Shown here: positions 1 to 11,309 of the stretch, in pieces
How the letters are laid out: every line of letters begins with the position of its first letter
Numbering within the stretch: the first letter of the stretch is position 1
NCBI GenBank assembly: GCA_033980235.1
Contig: CM067075.1
Span: forward strand, 18,736,844-18,800,843
Direction of reading: 5' to 3'
Origin: Diadema setosum
Lineage: Eukaryota; Echinodermata; Echinoidea; Diadematoida; Diadematidae
Length of the DNA stretch: 64,000 bases
Program-made: the position numbers and the translations under genes
Notes under the pieces: generated by a model
Seen by the model: only the letters and a program-made list of their open reading frames with translations
Database searches by the model: none
Told to the model about the DNA's origin: nothing

Positions 1-154
1 AAGGTATGTTTTTAAAGGACAAGTGTTTCAATCAATTATTAGTGCCAAAATTATAATTCCTTTTCCCAAAATGTTCATACTTGCAGCAATTGTTAAATTT
101 GTGTCATTTAAACTTTGTGCATTCAACCCAACATTTACTCAAATGTGCTCTCAC

Positions 155-292
155 TGAAAATAATTTGAAAACATCAACTGACCACTGAGTGACTTCTAAG
201 TATTCACTAATTTTTCCAACAAAGACGTCTTTCAAAAGGGCTTTCATGTTTACAAGCTCTGTACTTTTCGAGTAGAAAAGAAAAATATCCCA
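155..292 (-). CDS. Possible internal coding exon, unrecognised
   Basis: A stop-free 46-codon stretch on the minus strand lies between a good acceptor (T-rich tract ending TTTTTTTGCAG) and a strong donor (TCA followed by GTGAGA). It is in phase 0 at both ends. The translation has ordinary globular composition (it begins WDIFLFYSKSTE). I do not recognise a family, and no partner exon can be joined with confidence, so this may be chance. Open stretches of this size are common in the window. Confidence 0.2.
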
Positions 293-508
293 CTGCAAAA
301 AAATAAATATTGCATGAGGAAATGGAAGTTTATATTCAGCCAAGTTGATTTGCATCCACACAGGAAGTGTCTCATTTCAACAGCAACCTCTACAATGATA
401 AAGGACACATCAGGTCAAGGTTGATGAAATGCAGCAAAGTGCAAATAGCATGTGGGACTCATGCTATACCTGAATTTGACGTCGACACAGATTAAAAGAA
501 ATAACATT

Positions 509-535
509 TGTGTGTGTGTGTGTGTGTGCGTGTGT
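509..535. repeat. (TG)n microsatellite
   Basis: Thirteen or so TG units with one C interruption. Confidence 0.95.
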
Positions 536-683
536 TTTATTAAGTATCATATTTGGTATTATGACATGACATTAATGGTCTATTCTTTATTGTTAAAATC
601 ATGCAAAATGTGTTTATTCTTATAATTTTACAGGAAGAACATCGAAAAAAAAAATTTGTTGTAGACCCATAAAAAAATCTAGA

Positions 684-1956
684 AATGTCGCTATGGCGAC
701 TGATGCCTCCGCCATAATGCATGATTCTCCCAGTACAATGTCTTCACAATGTGTGATGACAGTTTCACATAACTGGCAAAATATTGAAATGTCAGGTTTG
801 TCAGAAATATCTTGAATGTTACACTTTTCTTGAACTGGGTTTGCTATAATTGTCTAAGAGTGCAGGTACACATATTTAGGGAAATGAGAATTTTTAGACT
901 TCTGACCGACCCTTTTATAAGTTTATGCATTGAGTAATTTCCAAGGTATGAAGAAAGAGTGTAATTACAGTACAAAATAGATTTTTTTTTTTTTTTGGGG
1001 GGGGGGGGGCACTGAAACCTGGCCTTTGACCTTTGACCTTTTGGCTAGAAATTTCCCAGAAAATCTCCATTAGGTAATGCATGTATATATTAAGTTTTCA
1101 AACTAATAATGCAAGCATTGCATATACGGTACTAGTATATGAGGGAGATAGTAAAATTTTGAGGAGTTGACCTTGACCTTTGACCCATGACCCCTAAATT
1201 CCCTAGATAATCCCTGCCAGTCAGTACATGCGTATGTACCAAGTTCCATGAAGATACATTGAACCATTTGCGAGAAAAGTGATATTGCAACATTTTCACC
1301 TAACCTTTGACCTTTGACCTTATGACATGAAAGTCTCTCTGGAGAATTTTTATGCAGCTGTTCATGTCTACACTAAGTTTCAAGAAAATACCTTCTGGCA
1401 TTGCATAGATATGGGAGAAATAGCAACATTTTTAGCATTTGACCTTGACTTTTGACCTTTAACCTCTAGCCAATGTCACTAAAATCTACTCAACTAATTG
1501 CCCCATCATACATCATCCTTGGACCAAGTTTGGTGAAAGCTGCTTCATCCAGTTTTGAGTTATCACGTAAACAGATAAATTTTAGGATTTGACCTTGATC
1601 TTTGATCTCTGTCTGAGTTCACTAAAAAAACTAATCAAGTAATTGTCCCATCATACATCTTCCTCCAACAAAGTTTGGTGAAATTTGCTCGATCCAGTCT
1701 TGAGTTATCGCGTAAACGGATACAATTTCATGATTTGACCTTGACCTTGACCTTTAGCCTTTGGCCGATTTCACCCAAAATCTAATCAAGTAATTGCCCC
1801 AACATACTTTATATTTGTACCAAGTTTGGTGAAATTCAAGTCAATATTACTCAAGTTATCGCGTAAACGAAAGCGGACGGACGTACGGACGTACGTACCG
1901 ACGGACGGACAACCCGAAAACATAATGCTTCCGGCACCACTTCCTGGCGGAGGCAT
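684..1956 (+). mobile_element. TIR element built of tandem ~145 bp GACCTTTGACC units
   Basis: The left end carries a small hairpin (GTCGCTATGGCGAC) followed by TGCCTCCGCCA. The right end carries the inverse, TGGCGGAGGCAT, at 1945-1956. Between them, units about 140-150 bp apart (near 1022, 1168, 1305, 1439, 1591 and 1736) each contain a TTGACCT-type block and a phrase like CCAAGTTTGGTGAAA. An (ACGG)n tract at about 1872-1910 sits next to the right end. An inverted copy lies at 27774-28974. There is no coding capacity, so this is a nonautonomous DNA element. The superfamily cannot be assigned from sequence alone. Confidence 0.75.
982..1009. repeat. poly(T)-poly(G) junction
   Basis: A run of about 15 T leads directly into about 13 G. 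The same arrangement recurs at 6061, 25129 and 52967. Confidence 0.9.
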
Positions 1957-1999
1957 AAAAATGTACAGCTTACTTTGCAGATATGTCTCTATTTCACAC

Positions 2000-3770
2000 A
2001 TTGTATGGTGTAACATACATTATTGCAATGGTTAATACACAACAAGCAAGTACAGACACAGAGAAACTAGTCAAATAGGATATTTCAATGAAGATTTCCA
2101 CTGCTGAACATACAATATGTGTCTTGCAGGCTCATAAGTCAGTCACTCCCTTTGCAATCACAACCTTCTGCTTCACACCTGCTTTCCTTCTGAAATCATG
2201 TGATATCTTACCTCCACACAGCCACCATTACTGGCAAATATACAGATGTGCTTCTTAACTCAAATCATCGATTGTGTTGTCTTCTATCTTGAAGATGGTT
2301 GTCCTTATATTTGCGAGCACTTTGGGTGTCTGGAAAAAGGAAAAACAGCCCAATGAGGGCAGTTTGAGCTGCTGTTTGAAGAGGAATGTAAGGATAAAGT
2401 TTGATATTGAATGCCACATTCAGATAATCTATGGATGGCTCAGAGAATGGGTTCCTTCCTTTCACATCAAATGCCAATTTCCTTTGTATTCAATCCAAGT
2501 TAATTATGATCATGGTGGGGGCCAAGGGTGGTCCACAAAAGGTTTCAGCATGTCACAGTGACATTCTTATTTTTTTTTTTTGCACAACGTCCTAAATATC
2601 GTGCGACATTATAGGCACAATGCCAAAAATTTATGACATACAGTACTAAAAACAGATATTTGCAAATGAATCAAATGTGTCCGGAAACTTGCTCAAAATC
2701 TGGTTGAAGATCTTATCTTTGCATTACAGCCTGTTCAATGTGGCCAAATGTGAAAAATAATGAAAAAATAGCACCAAAGAGCATCAAGAACCACAGACCC
2801 AGGTATCTAGCGGCACGGGACTATGGTTCCTGATAAATGAGTGCTCTACCAACATATGTTCACGTACAACACAATTCCTTTTCATGCAAACAGCTAAACC
2901 TCATGTTTAAGATCATCCTTGGGTCTATTCTCATGACAGAAAGAAACATCAAAACAAAGCATTAAAGCCTCGACACAGTTAACATCCAAAGAGAAACATA
3001 CTAAGTTGACATACATGTAGTCAATGAAATAACAACAAACAAAACACCACCACACAGATAATATGGAAATATGGACTCATATCATATTTCTCCATTCAAA
3101 TGATATTGCATGCGCTTTTTGTAGGGGGGCGGGGGAGGGGGACAAATATTTTGAGGCATTTTGTCATGCTCATAATATAACTAAAGCAAAATGAATTTGC
3201 AACTTCCCTTGATGATTTCCCAAAACTTTACCAGGTTTATATGGCTTCTTACAGCCATCAAAATACACCTCAGGTTTTATGTAGAAAAAAAGAAAGAAGG
3301 AAAGAAAGAAAGAAAGAAAGAAGCACATGTTAAGACACTAGAACAAAGTGTGGACATACAATGTACATGTACTCTTCAAACTACAAGGTGTACACTTGTA
3401 ACTCTACCACTTTTGTTTTCTATGAACACACTTTATAAATTATGTCAAGCATCAAACTACAAATTTGACATGCACAACTATGTGTCTATGTGCAAAAAAT
3501 GTAAAGAATATCATTGTCAGAATATTTATTCTTAACCTGCAGAGGACAGGCTGATTTTGCAAGAATATGCATTTCCCATAGACCCTTGCCCGAGTATACT
3601 CAGGCAAGGATTAATATTGTAAGATCTGTCACTGAAATGAAAGTGACTAAAATGCAATTTAGTCACAGCCTGATTAGAAAAGAAAAAAAAAGTATTAAAA
3701 CAATGCTAAACATGAGAATGATAGTGTAATAATATGATAAGTTTTACCCTAGCTATACAATTGTATGTTT
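2000..3770. other. No gene recognised
   Basis: AT-rich intergenic or intronic DNA. I see only an A-rich (GAAA)n microsatellite near 3283-3323, short homopolymers, and weak exon-like stretches on the minus strand (2132-2189, 2255-2329) that cannot be joined in phase. Confidence 0.5.
3283..3323. repeat. (GAAA)n microsatellite
   Basis: A purine-only tract of AGAAAGAAGG followed by repeated GAAA units. Confidence 0.95.
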
Positions 3771-3774
3771 TCTA

Positions 3775-3925
3775 TCCTTTTCCAGCCTTGGGGCCTACTA
3801 TCATAATCAGTATGTTGGGACATTCTGGGTAATCCATCTCAACTGAGGAGGCCCACACCTGGCAGAATTTGAACCTATGACCTCTTGCAAATGATCACTA
3901 ATGCTACCATTAATGTTCTCAATAC
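3775..3925 (-). mobile_element. tRNA-derived SINE head (probable)
   Basis: On the minus strand a stretch reads like a degenerate tRNA: TGGTAGCATTAG (A-box-like), then TTTGCAAGAGGTCA, then a B-box match GGTTCAAATTC. This is the usual internal pol III promoter of tRNA-derived SINEs. A non-tRNA body follows (GGTGTGGGCCTCCTCAGTTG). It does not fold as an intact tRNA, and the 3' boundary is uncertain. Confidence 0.45.
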
Positions 3926-4272
3926 CTATTACATTAATACAATGTGATTGTAGGTTTGGCAATCTTTATGCTTTATGATTACCTAGTTCTAATTGATTGA
4001 AAACCCTCATAAATTAAAATGAATGGATTGCATACTATATCAATGCATGCTATTATCATTATTGTTATAATATGAAAAGGTAATGGCCTTTGACAAGTTC
4101 ACTGGTTTACATAAACAGGAAATATCGGAATCTAGATGTATCATGGTTGATAGAAGTGAGAAGTTTGGCTCATTCAATTATCCATGCCGAGTCTTGAAAG
4201 TAAGATGAATTTCAAGTTGTTTTTTTTTCCCTGACTGTGGCACATTATTCACACATACAATGTAAAGTTACT

Positions 4273-4509
4273 TTACTGTATACGCCGAATATTTCGCGAG
4301 GTTTTTATTTTCACGAATTTCGCGAGTCGGGTACTATTCGCGAAATTAAAAACACGCGAAAATATTGACTCTGATCCCGATGTGGATGTGACGTCCGCGT
4401 GTACATTTCTCTGTTTTGTATATGACTCCACGATCGCAAATTTAACCACTCGCGAAATCGTCGGGAATTCCCGATTCGCGAAAATTTCGACTTGCAAAAT
4501 GTACAGTAA
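4273..4509. mobile_element. Short MITE rich in TTCGCGAA words
   Basis: The ends are TTACTGTA and TACAGTAA. The interior is full of CGCGAAA and TTTCGCG in both orientations, so it is strongly palindromic. Related sequence occurs at 38931-39716, 55865-55940 and 56340-56445. There is no coding capacity. Confidence 0.7.
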
Positions 4510-4542
4510 CTAGTGATTTGCAATTGTTTCTTTTTACATCAG

Positions 4543-4736
4543 TACAGTGCACCCCTGTTATAATGAACACGGTTAAAACAAAACTCTTGCTACAACAAAA
4601 TCAAAATTCAGATCCCAAAATTATCATCTACATCTTTATAAAGAGACTATGATACTGTTTGGTTATAACACAATTTTGATATAACAAAAGAAAAGTGCCG
4701 GTCCCCAGGACTTTGTTATAACGGGAGTAAACTGTA
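4543..4736. mobile_element. Tc1/mariner-type (pogo-like) MITE
   Basis: It starts TACAGTGCACCCCTGTTATAA and ends TTATAACGGGAGTAAACTGTA, so the TIRs begin CAGT and are flanked by TA. The internal words GGTTATAAC and ATAACAAA fit the common CAGT...TTATAACG pogo-like ends. Assignment rests on end sequence and the TA flank. Confidence 0.65.
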
Positions 4737-4739
4737 TCA

Positions 4740-6062
4740 CATTGCAGGATATATACGTGAATATTTCCACACTATCAAATGCTGTATGGAAATGATACAC
4801 ACCTAAAATTTCTTTTATCACTGCATGTTGTGAAATGCTACAGTGCTATAATAATGTGCTAATGACAAAGACTTGGTGACAATTCATTTCTGCAGAAGAA
4901 TAAAACAAACTATTATTAAATAAAGAAATTTACCCCCCCCCCCATCTTTCAATGAATGAACAGAAGTGTACCTAGCTTCAGATACACCCGTCACTGCAGA
5001 CACCTTGCTGTACTGTACCACCTACACATATCGCTTAAAGCACGTTTCTTACACGATCTCAATGTTTGCAGCTGTTCCCTCCGTATACACTATCACCAAC
5101 GTTGTCACGCTTGACGAAACTGTGAATTTGCATCACATTTTGATGTCTCACTCTGCTTCTTGCAAACATTGAGATTGCAGCCGAATACAATGAACTTCAC
5201 ACATATAGGCGCACAGTACATGATATCCCACCATGACTCATTTGTGAGCAGTGTCTACCTGCATGCATTGCAACCATATCCCTCTCTTTTTCTCTCCCTC
5301 ACTACCAAAGCCTTTTCACTCATTTGACCACTGAATTATGCACAAGGCTATTCTATGCTTTCACTGTAAATAGGGTATCATTAATATACATACAGTGTAT
5401 GGTTAATCATTACCATTTTTATATCACTGAAATAATTGCAAGACACTATCAAGGGAAAAAAACATGACACACAAAGTTATTTTCTCCTAGTTGTACCAAC
5501 CAAAATGCTGAGTTTTACTTTAAAAACAATGTTTAATCTTGACCAAAAGCCAAAGTCTCATTGAATTCCCAGACATTTCAACAGCAACGTGAAAGTGATA
5601 TACTGCTCAGTAGAGGGCATGGAATGGCACTAGTACTTTTCACAAAAGCACATCCCTACACTTAGAATCGCGTCACACCATTACCGTATCAATGTGGCAA
5701 TTAATCACGAGAATGGCTACTTGGTTCGCACCCATGATGCTTCTCTGCCTTTACTATTAGACCTGTTTTAGGCTCAGTTTACGAGTAGATAGGGCTTTGT
5801 AACCAATGTGAAAGTTCTCTGGTTTTGGTCTGGGTGTGAGTAAGGCTCTGATTGGTTGAGCCAGCGAAGAAGAAGGTTTACACATGTGTACATGTAAGGT
5901 CTATACCTTAGTGCTCTCCCAGATCCCGTCTCTTCACAACATATTCTACCTAGCTTGGTATTGGGTAAACTTGAGCTTCAAGATTATGAAGTTGAACTGC
6001 TAAGAGCATATTATATGCAGTGTTTCATCTATGTGTATGAATAGATCCATTTTTAACTTCTT

Positions 6063-6093
<31 letters not shown>

Positions 6094-8400
6094 AGGGAGG
6101 GGGAGGAGGGACTCTTCCCTTGGGCTTGTGTTGTGGTAGGTTTTGGGGAGGTTGGAAGATACCGGTACAAGCTAATATTGTAAAAAGCCATTGCACAATT
6201 TCACTTTGGCCATGGCCTCAGGTTCAAATGAGCCTATTAGTGAAGACCAATGGTACCCATGCAGCTTCACGGTCCACTGGCTGAGGTGAGAAATAATCAA
6301 ATTTTTCATGGATGATTCACATACAAATTCCCCTGTATTAAAAGGTCAATAGTTATCAATTACTTTTTTCATTACATCAACATTAATCCCACTTTTGTTC
6401 CCCTCTCCTTGAAGTAGCACATAAAAAGTGAAAGAGATGATTACAGTATGTACCTCTTCGACACAGATGATCTCTGTGGGGCAATTATCCCACAGATTCT
6501 GATTATCAATAGCAAATTGTATGCATATCTTCAAAATTAAACTTAACAATTTGATAATGTTCTTGCTAATCTAAATCACAGCATTTATGAAATGAGGCAA
6601 TCTCATAAGCTTAGATAGCATTCATGTTTGTTCATGAAAACAGATAAGGGAAGGAATCCAGACAAAAAGAAGTGTAGGCCTATACATTTACTCCTTCATT
6701 TCACCACCTACAGAGATGTAAATGTCCATCACACTTGGTAAAATGTGGAATTTATCTGTTTTTAGAGGAGAAATTCCCTCCAACAGGAAGTATAACAGTT
6801 GGATAAATAGCAAGTTGCGGGGTTTCCATGGAGTCTATTTTACTTTGACATTTCAGAGCATCAGCTCTATTGATTGCAGTCAACGCCTCATCACCCGAGA
6901 TGCAAATGCCTTTAGAAGATCATCTCTTCCATAAAGACTATGGCATGGATCTAAAACAAATATACTCACCATACTATGCTCTTCACCATAATCAACAGAA
7001 GGAGGGGCCATGGGGTGGGGGGCGGTGGTGGTGGTAGTGGTATTGTTGCGTTTTCTCAGAATTGTAGAATACTTACCCAGGTATTCCTCCTTGTCTTTAT
7101 GAGATAGCCCTTCCTAATTTCTATTTGACCCACCCAGCTTTCTGTCTGCTTTCATCCTCAGCCACTTCAGTTCATCGCATCACTTCTTTCTTTAATACCA
7201 ACTCTTATTAGACTCTAGATACGTTTTACATGCATAGGATCTATTATGTGTAGGCAGTAGCTACTACTACCATGCAGTATGTAGACCCTACAACCTGCAA
7301 CTCAGCCTTCTTCAGCTTCCTGTGCTCAAACTTAAAACAGCCATGGAATGAACTTCCTTCTTCTGTAATCACACAAACTGATTCTGCTAAATTTAAGGAG
7401 ATGTTTAAATGGAATAATTGCTTAAATGTCCACCCTCCGGCACCTCCAGTCAAAACTCCAGTAGCAGTATTCAGGAGGACCTCAACCAAGTATGCCAAGT
7501 ACCAAGCCAATGGTACAACATCAAACACCCAAACATGCTTTTTATTAGTAGTCAGATGTGAAAAGCCTCGCGCCTCACTACATAATTTACTCACATTTGT
7601 TACACTGAAAAAGCCACGTCTCTGTTACTACAATCAGGGAATGTATGTAGGCCTACGTGAGAGAAACGCTGCTTTATTTGGAACTGTACAAAATAAAAAT
7701 GAAGATCTACCTATTTTAGGCTTCCACCGCTTAGACGTAGGCCTACCGGTACATTCGCTCGACAAAGTTGAAGTAGGACAACGCCAACCCGTGCGTCTTA
7801 CCAGAGCAGTGTCGGAGATCCACGAGAGAGAGCAGGGACTGCCAAAGATTTCGACACGACGAATGTATACTAGGGGCGGATTCGACCGGTGTACCGTTGC
7901 AGTGCAAGCACCGTCGTCCGGAGCTGAGTGACCTCTTACCTATCGGGGTCTAGCCTATAGGTGACCGAATCCCGAAGGCAAAGGCAAAGCCATCAATGGC
8001 GGGTAGGCCTACCGTTTCTTTGTTTTTCCTCCAGCTCAGGTTAATTGGTTGCAATGTGAATTTCTATCGTGACAATATTTTATCAAATCGCACGACAGTC
8101 GCATGCAACACAAATTTTCATCTGCGATCAGCGATGATCGACATCTGTGTTGCGGTGCCTAGCTAGCTAGCCAGGCAGGTCGACAGCGGCAGGTCTTCAA
8201 GATGCGTTGTTCTATTGCATACACACTGTACTATGCACGTAAACATAACGTGTGATGAGATGAGCTCCTAGAGACCTAGCGAGCCGAGTCCTTGGACTCA
8301 CGTGACATGCAGGATGTTGACAACACTCGTACAGGACAAAGCGTCTGCTGCAGCAGACGCTTGTACACGTCTATCAGTGTAAATACTAGTACTAGTATAT
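4740..8400. other. No gene recognised
   Basis: Noncoding to my reading, with a poly(T)-poly(G) run at 6061-6092, a GGTGGT microsatellite near 7010-7040, and a CpG-richer patch at about 7740-8300. The longest open frame (7272-7931, +) contains a phrase resembling the C-terminal end of LINE proteins (PWNELPSSVITQ) but is otherwise unrecognised. I therefore do not call it a gene. Confidence 0.4.
6061..6092. repeat. poly(T)-poly(G) junction
   Basis: About 12 T followed by about 20 G. Confidence 0.9.
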
Positions 8401-8401
8401 G

Positions 8402-8612
8402 GGGTCTAGGGCAATTACCCCCTGGGCAATTACCCCGGACCCTTCCCCTGGCCCTAATCCTATTTTTGAACCTAATCCTAACCCTAACCCAAACTCCTAA
8501 CCCTAAACCTAATCCTAACCCTAATCTTCACTCTAACCTTGCCACTAACCAGTATTTAACGGGGGGGGGGGGGGGGGGGGTAAATTGCCCTCTTGGGGTA
8601 ATTGCCCGGATA
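8402..8612. mobile_element. Short TIR element containing telomere-like repeats
   Basis: GGGCAATTACCCC at 8409 is matched in inverse by GGGGTAATTGCCC at 8595. Between them lies degenerate CCCTAA sequence (about 8461-8545, several CCTAACCCTAA words) followed by a run of about 20 G. The bracketing inverted repeats make it look like a mobile cassette rather than a chromosome end. Confidence 0.6.
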
Positions 8613-10574
8613 CGATTGCATTTACCTTCCTCTGGATTGGAAGTAAAGGGAAGGTGAGTGCGTTTGTGATTATCTTGTAATGACTGAACCCGAGGTTGAA
8701 TCTTTACAGAGTATGTTATAATCAATACGACCACGCGAGCGTTCATTGTCGGCCCTTGCTTCAACCACGGACCCATGTGCACTACAGACATTCATTTTTA
8801 TAATAAATTAATGCATAGGAGCCTACCTCTGTCTATTATGTCGAAAGTGTCACCAAATAATTAAAATCGTTCTCCCCTGCTATGATCTTATGGTCTCCGC
8901 CCCCGGCAAGCAAAAACAGCCCAGCATGGAAAAATCCATCTGAATTAGGTAGGCCTACCGTGAATTAGGCCTATATATGCCATTGATGACGCCCAGTAAT
9001 TAAGTTGAAGACTTGTCGAGGGCCATCCAAAGGATTCAATCGTGAGCCTGAGGAGTTCCATGATTGTATCGTATCCAAGGGATGGTCAGTTTAAGCAATC
9101 TGGATTAAATTTGTTATATTTCTGTCTCCAGTGATCGTTGAGCTTAGACATGAAGCTGTGAACTGATGTTGCCTTGACAGCTTCCGCACAAAGGCTATTC
9201 AAGTATTTACTACTCTCTCGTCGACACATTTTAATCCTTTATACAACTTGAAATGAATTGAATTGAATTGAATTAATTTGTTCAGCATAAAAAATCAAAG
9301 AATGACAATGATAAACAATCATGACAAGCACAGAGACCAAGAGTAAAGACGGATGTGGAATACATAATATATGATAAGGTGAAGGGAAGCAGCCAACCAG
9401 GAATTAAAGGTTTCCTTAAAATCTGGCCGACCCATGCAGGTAAGCAATAAGAAAAAAAAAATGTATCAGTGGTAATCATTTTCAAAAACAAAGAGATGAA
9501 CAAAATACATGTAAGAACAGAAAAAAAAAAATCCTCGGCAATGATACACGAAACACTATATTTACATTACAAAGACAGTACAAACACAGAGTTAAGATCA
9601 TTAGCAATAAAATAATGCCAGCCAAGCATATCGAGAAGTTATGAATGATAATTTTGTATGAAATTCTCCTTAAGTTTACGTTTGAATACATTAAAAGAGG
9701 TAACTTTACGAATATCATCTGGTATTGAATTCCATATATTAAACGGACCTTGCGCCTGAAATATGTTCTTACTTTGAGCATCTGAAAATTTCAGCGTTTC
9801 TGGTACAATAGGGATGAATATGGTAATTTAAAGTGAAATAATGCAGCAGAGAATTGGGAAAAAACTTTCTGTGCTATAAAAACTTAGAGTACCTAAATTA
9901 TATCTATCATACAGCGTTAAAATCTTTTGGGTATAAAAAATTGGTGAAGTGTGAGCTAAATAAGTTGAATGGTTGATATTTAACTCTTATTAAAAACTTA
10001 TGACCACGTGTAACTTGATCATTGGTATAATTAACAAAGAAAACAGCTGGATCAAAGTCTTCACATCATGCAAAAATTTTGAGCACTTGAATCATTATCT
10101 CAACGTTCATGTCGATACTCTATAGGGATGGAAATCCCAAGTACATAAGTCTCTCAGAATATGACAATTACAATTTAACTTCAGATACCAACTCTTTTGC
10201 TCTCCTCTGAACAGATTCAAGTTTTTTTTTGTTTTTTTTTTAACACTCTTTGAAAGTTCATTCCATATACAAGAGCAATATATCAAGAGCGGTCTAACAA
10301 GGGCCTTATACAGTAGGACAAACACATCCCTTTACAGTCAGATGAGTAAAAAATATTTTGATCAGACCAAGTATTCGCTTTTGCAGTTGTTATACTTTGT
10401 GTATACATGAAGAGTAAAATTGAGGTTAGGAGAAAAGTACACTCCTATAGATACTTTTCTTCTTTGACTGTCTCAATAACCTCAACATTATCATTCTCGT
10501 CATTTGAATGCATCTGATACTGATGCCGAGGATTTCTACGACCATGGTGCACAAAGCATTTCAATGGGAAATTG

Positions 10575-10886
10575 CCCATTTTGTATATGTATCATCATGT
10601 TTCTATTTCCTTTTTGAGATTCTGAGGCTGTCATCACTATCAAGCAAGTGCTTAAAGACGGCGGGCTCCTGCATGTTTTTTCTTCCTCTTTATTCTGAAA
10701 CAAGTGTATCCTCGATTCCTTTGATCTCATTGTTATATTTATACTTGAAAGATTGTGATGATATTATGAATGTAATAATGTTTTTTTTTCTATTCTGTTG
10801 TCAGATACACGTGTTGTCATTTTTTCAATATATGATTTCCTTGAAAAAAAAATGCAGAAATAAAATCGAACTGAACTGAACTGAAA
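10575..10886 (+). mobile_element. 5'-truncated LINE 3' end inserted in the CR1-like LINE
   Basis: The minus-strand reverse-transcriptase reading is interrupted just after FNHGKCHF and resumes about 300 bp on. The interrupting piece ends on the plus strand with a (GAACT)n tail at 10868-10886, the usual 3' signature of a CR1-like retroposition. The left boundary is approximate. Confidence 0.5.
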
Positions 10887-11309
10887 ATGACATTTCCCGT
10901 GATTGAATTTGAGATGCCATATCCGGGACCAGACCTCAAGTTTGTGGATGGTATCCTGCAGTGACTGTGTATCACCAGGATCACTAATTGACTGCCGGCA
11001 TTTGGCATCGTCTGCAAACAGTCTTTCAGAAATATCATTCACAAAATGGTATCAGTACCGGGCCTATGTAAGAACTGCCCTCCATGAAGAAGCCTCACCA
11101 CCAACAATGACCCTTTGCATCCATCAGAGAGAAAACCCTCAATCCAGCTCAACACATTCCGAGATTGCCTTTTAGCTGGAGGAGAAGCCTCCTTAATGGG
11201 AGACACGATCAAAAGCCTTTGAGAAGTCTAGATAAAGTACATCAAAGCTGTCACCATTGTCAAGGGCTCTTGACCGCTGTTCCATGCAATTAGTAGAGGC
11301 TACTATGTA

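Noticed and set aside
2132..2329. Two short minus-strand stretches with good acceptors and protein-like text ending in stops (2255-2329 and 2132-2189).
   Set aside because: They cannot be joined to each other or to 155-292 in a consistent phase, and stretches this short are expected by chance.
3775..3925. A functional tRNA gene.
   Set aside because: A-box and B-box words are present but the stems do not pair, and a SINE-like body follows.
6780..6985. Minus-strand text (ALTAINRADALKCQ and an ATG-led MAPPSVDYGEEHSM with a GTGAGT donor) suggesting a gene start.
   Set aside because: The implied intron would be only a few bases long and no family is recognised. The ATG segment abuts a GGTGGT microsatellite.
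7272..7931. 219-codon plus-strand open frame.
   Set aside because: The only recognisable phrase resembles a LINE C-terminus. The rest has no domain look, and GC content changes midway, so one continuous gene is unlikely.
8461..8545. CCCTAA repeats as a chromosome end.
   Set aside because: They are degenerate, short, bracketed by inverted repeats and flanked on both sides by normal sequence.
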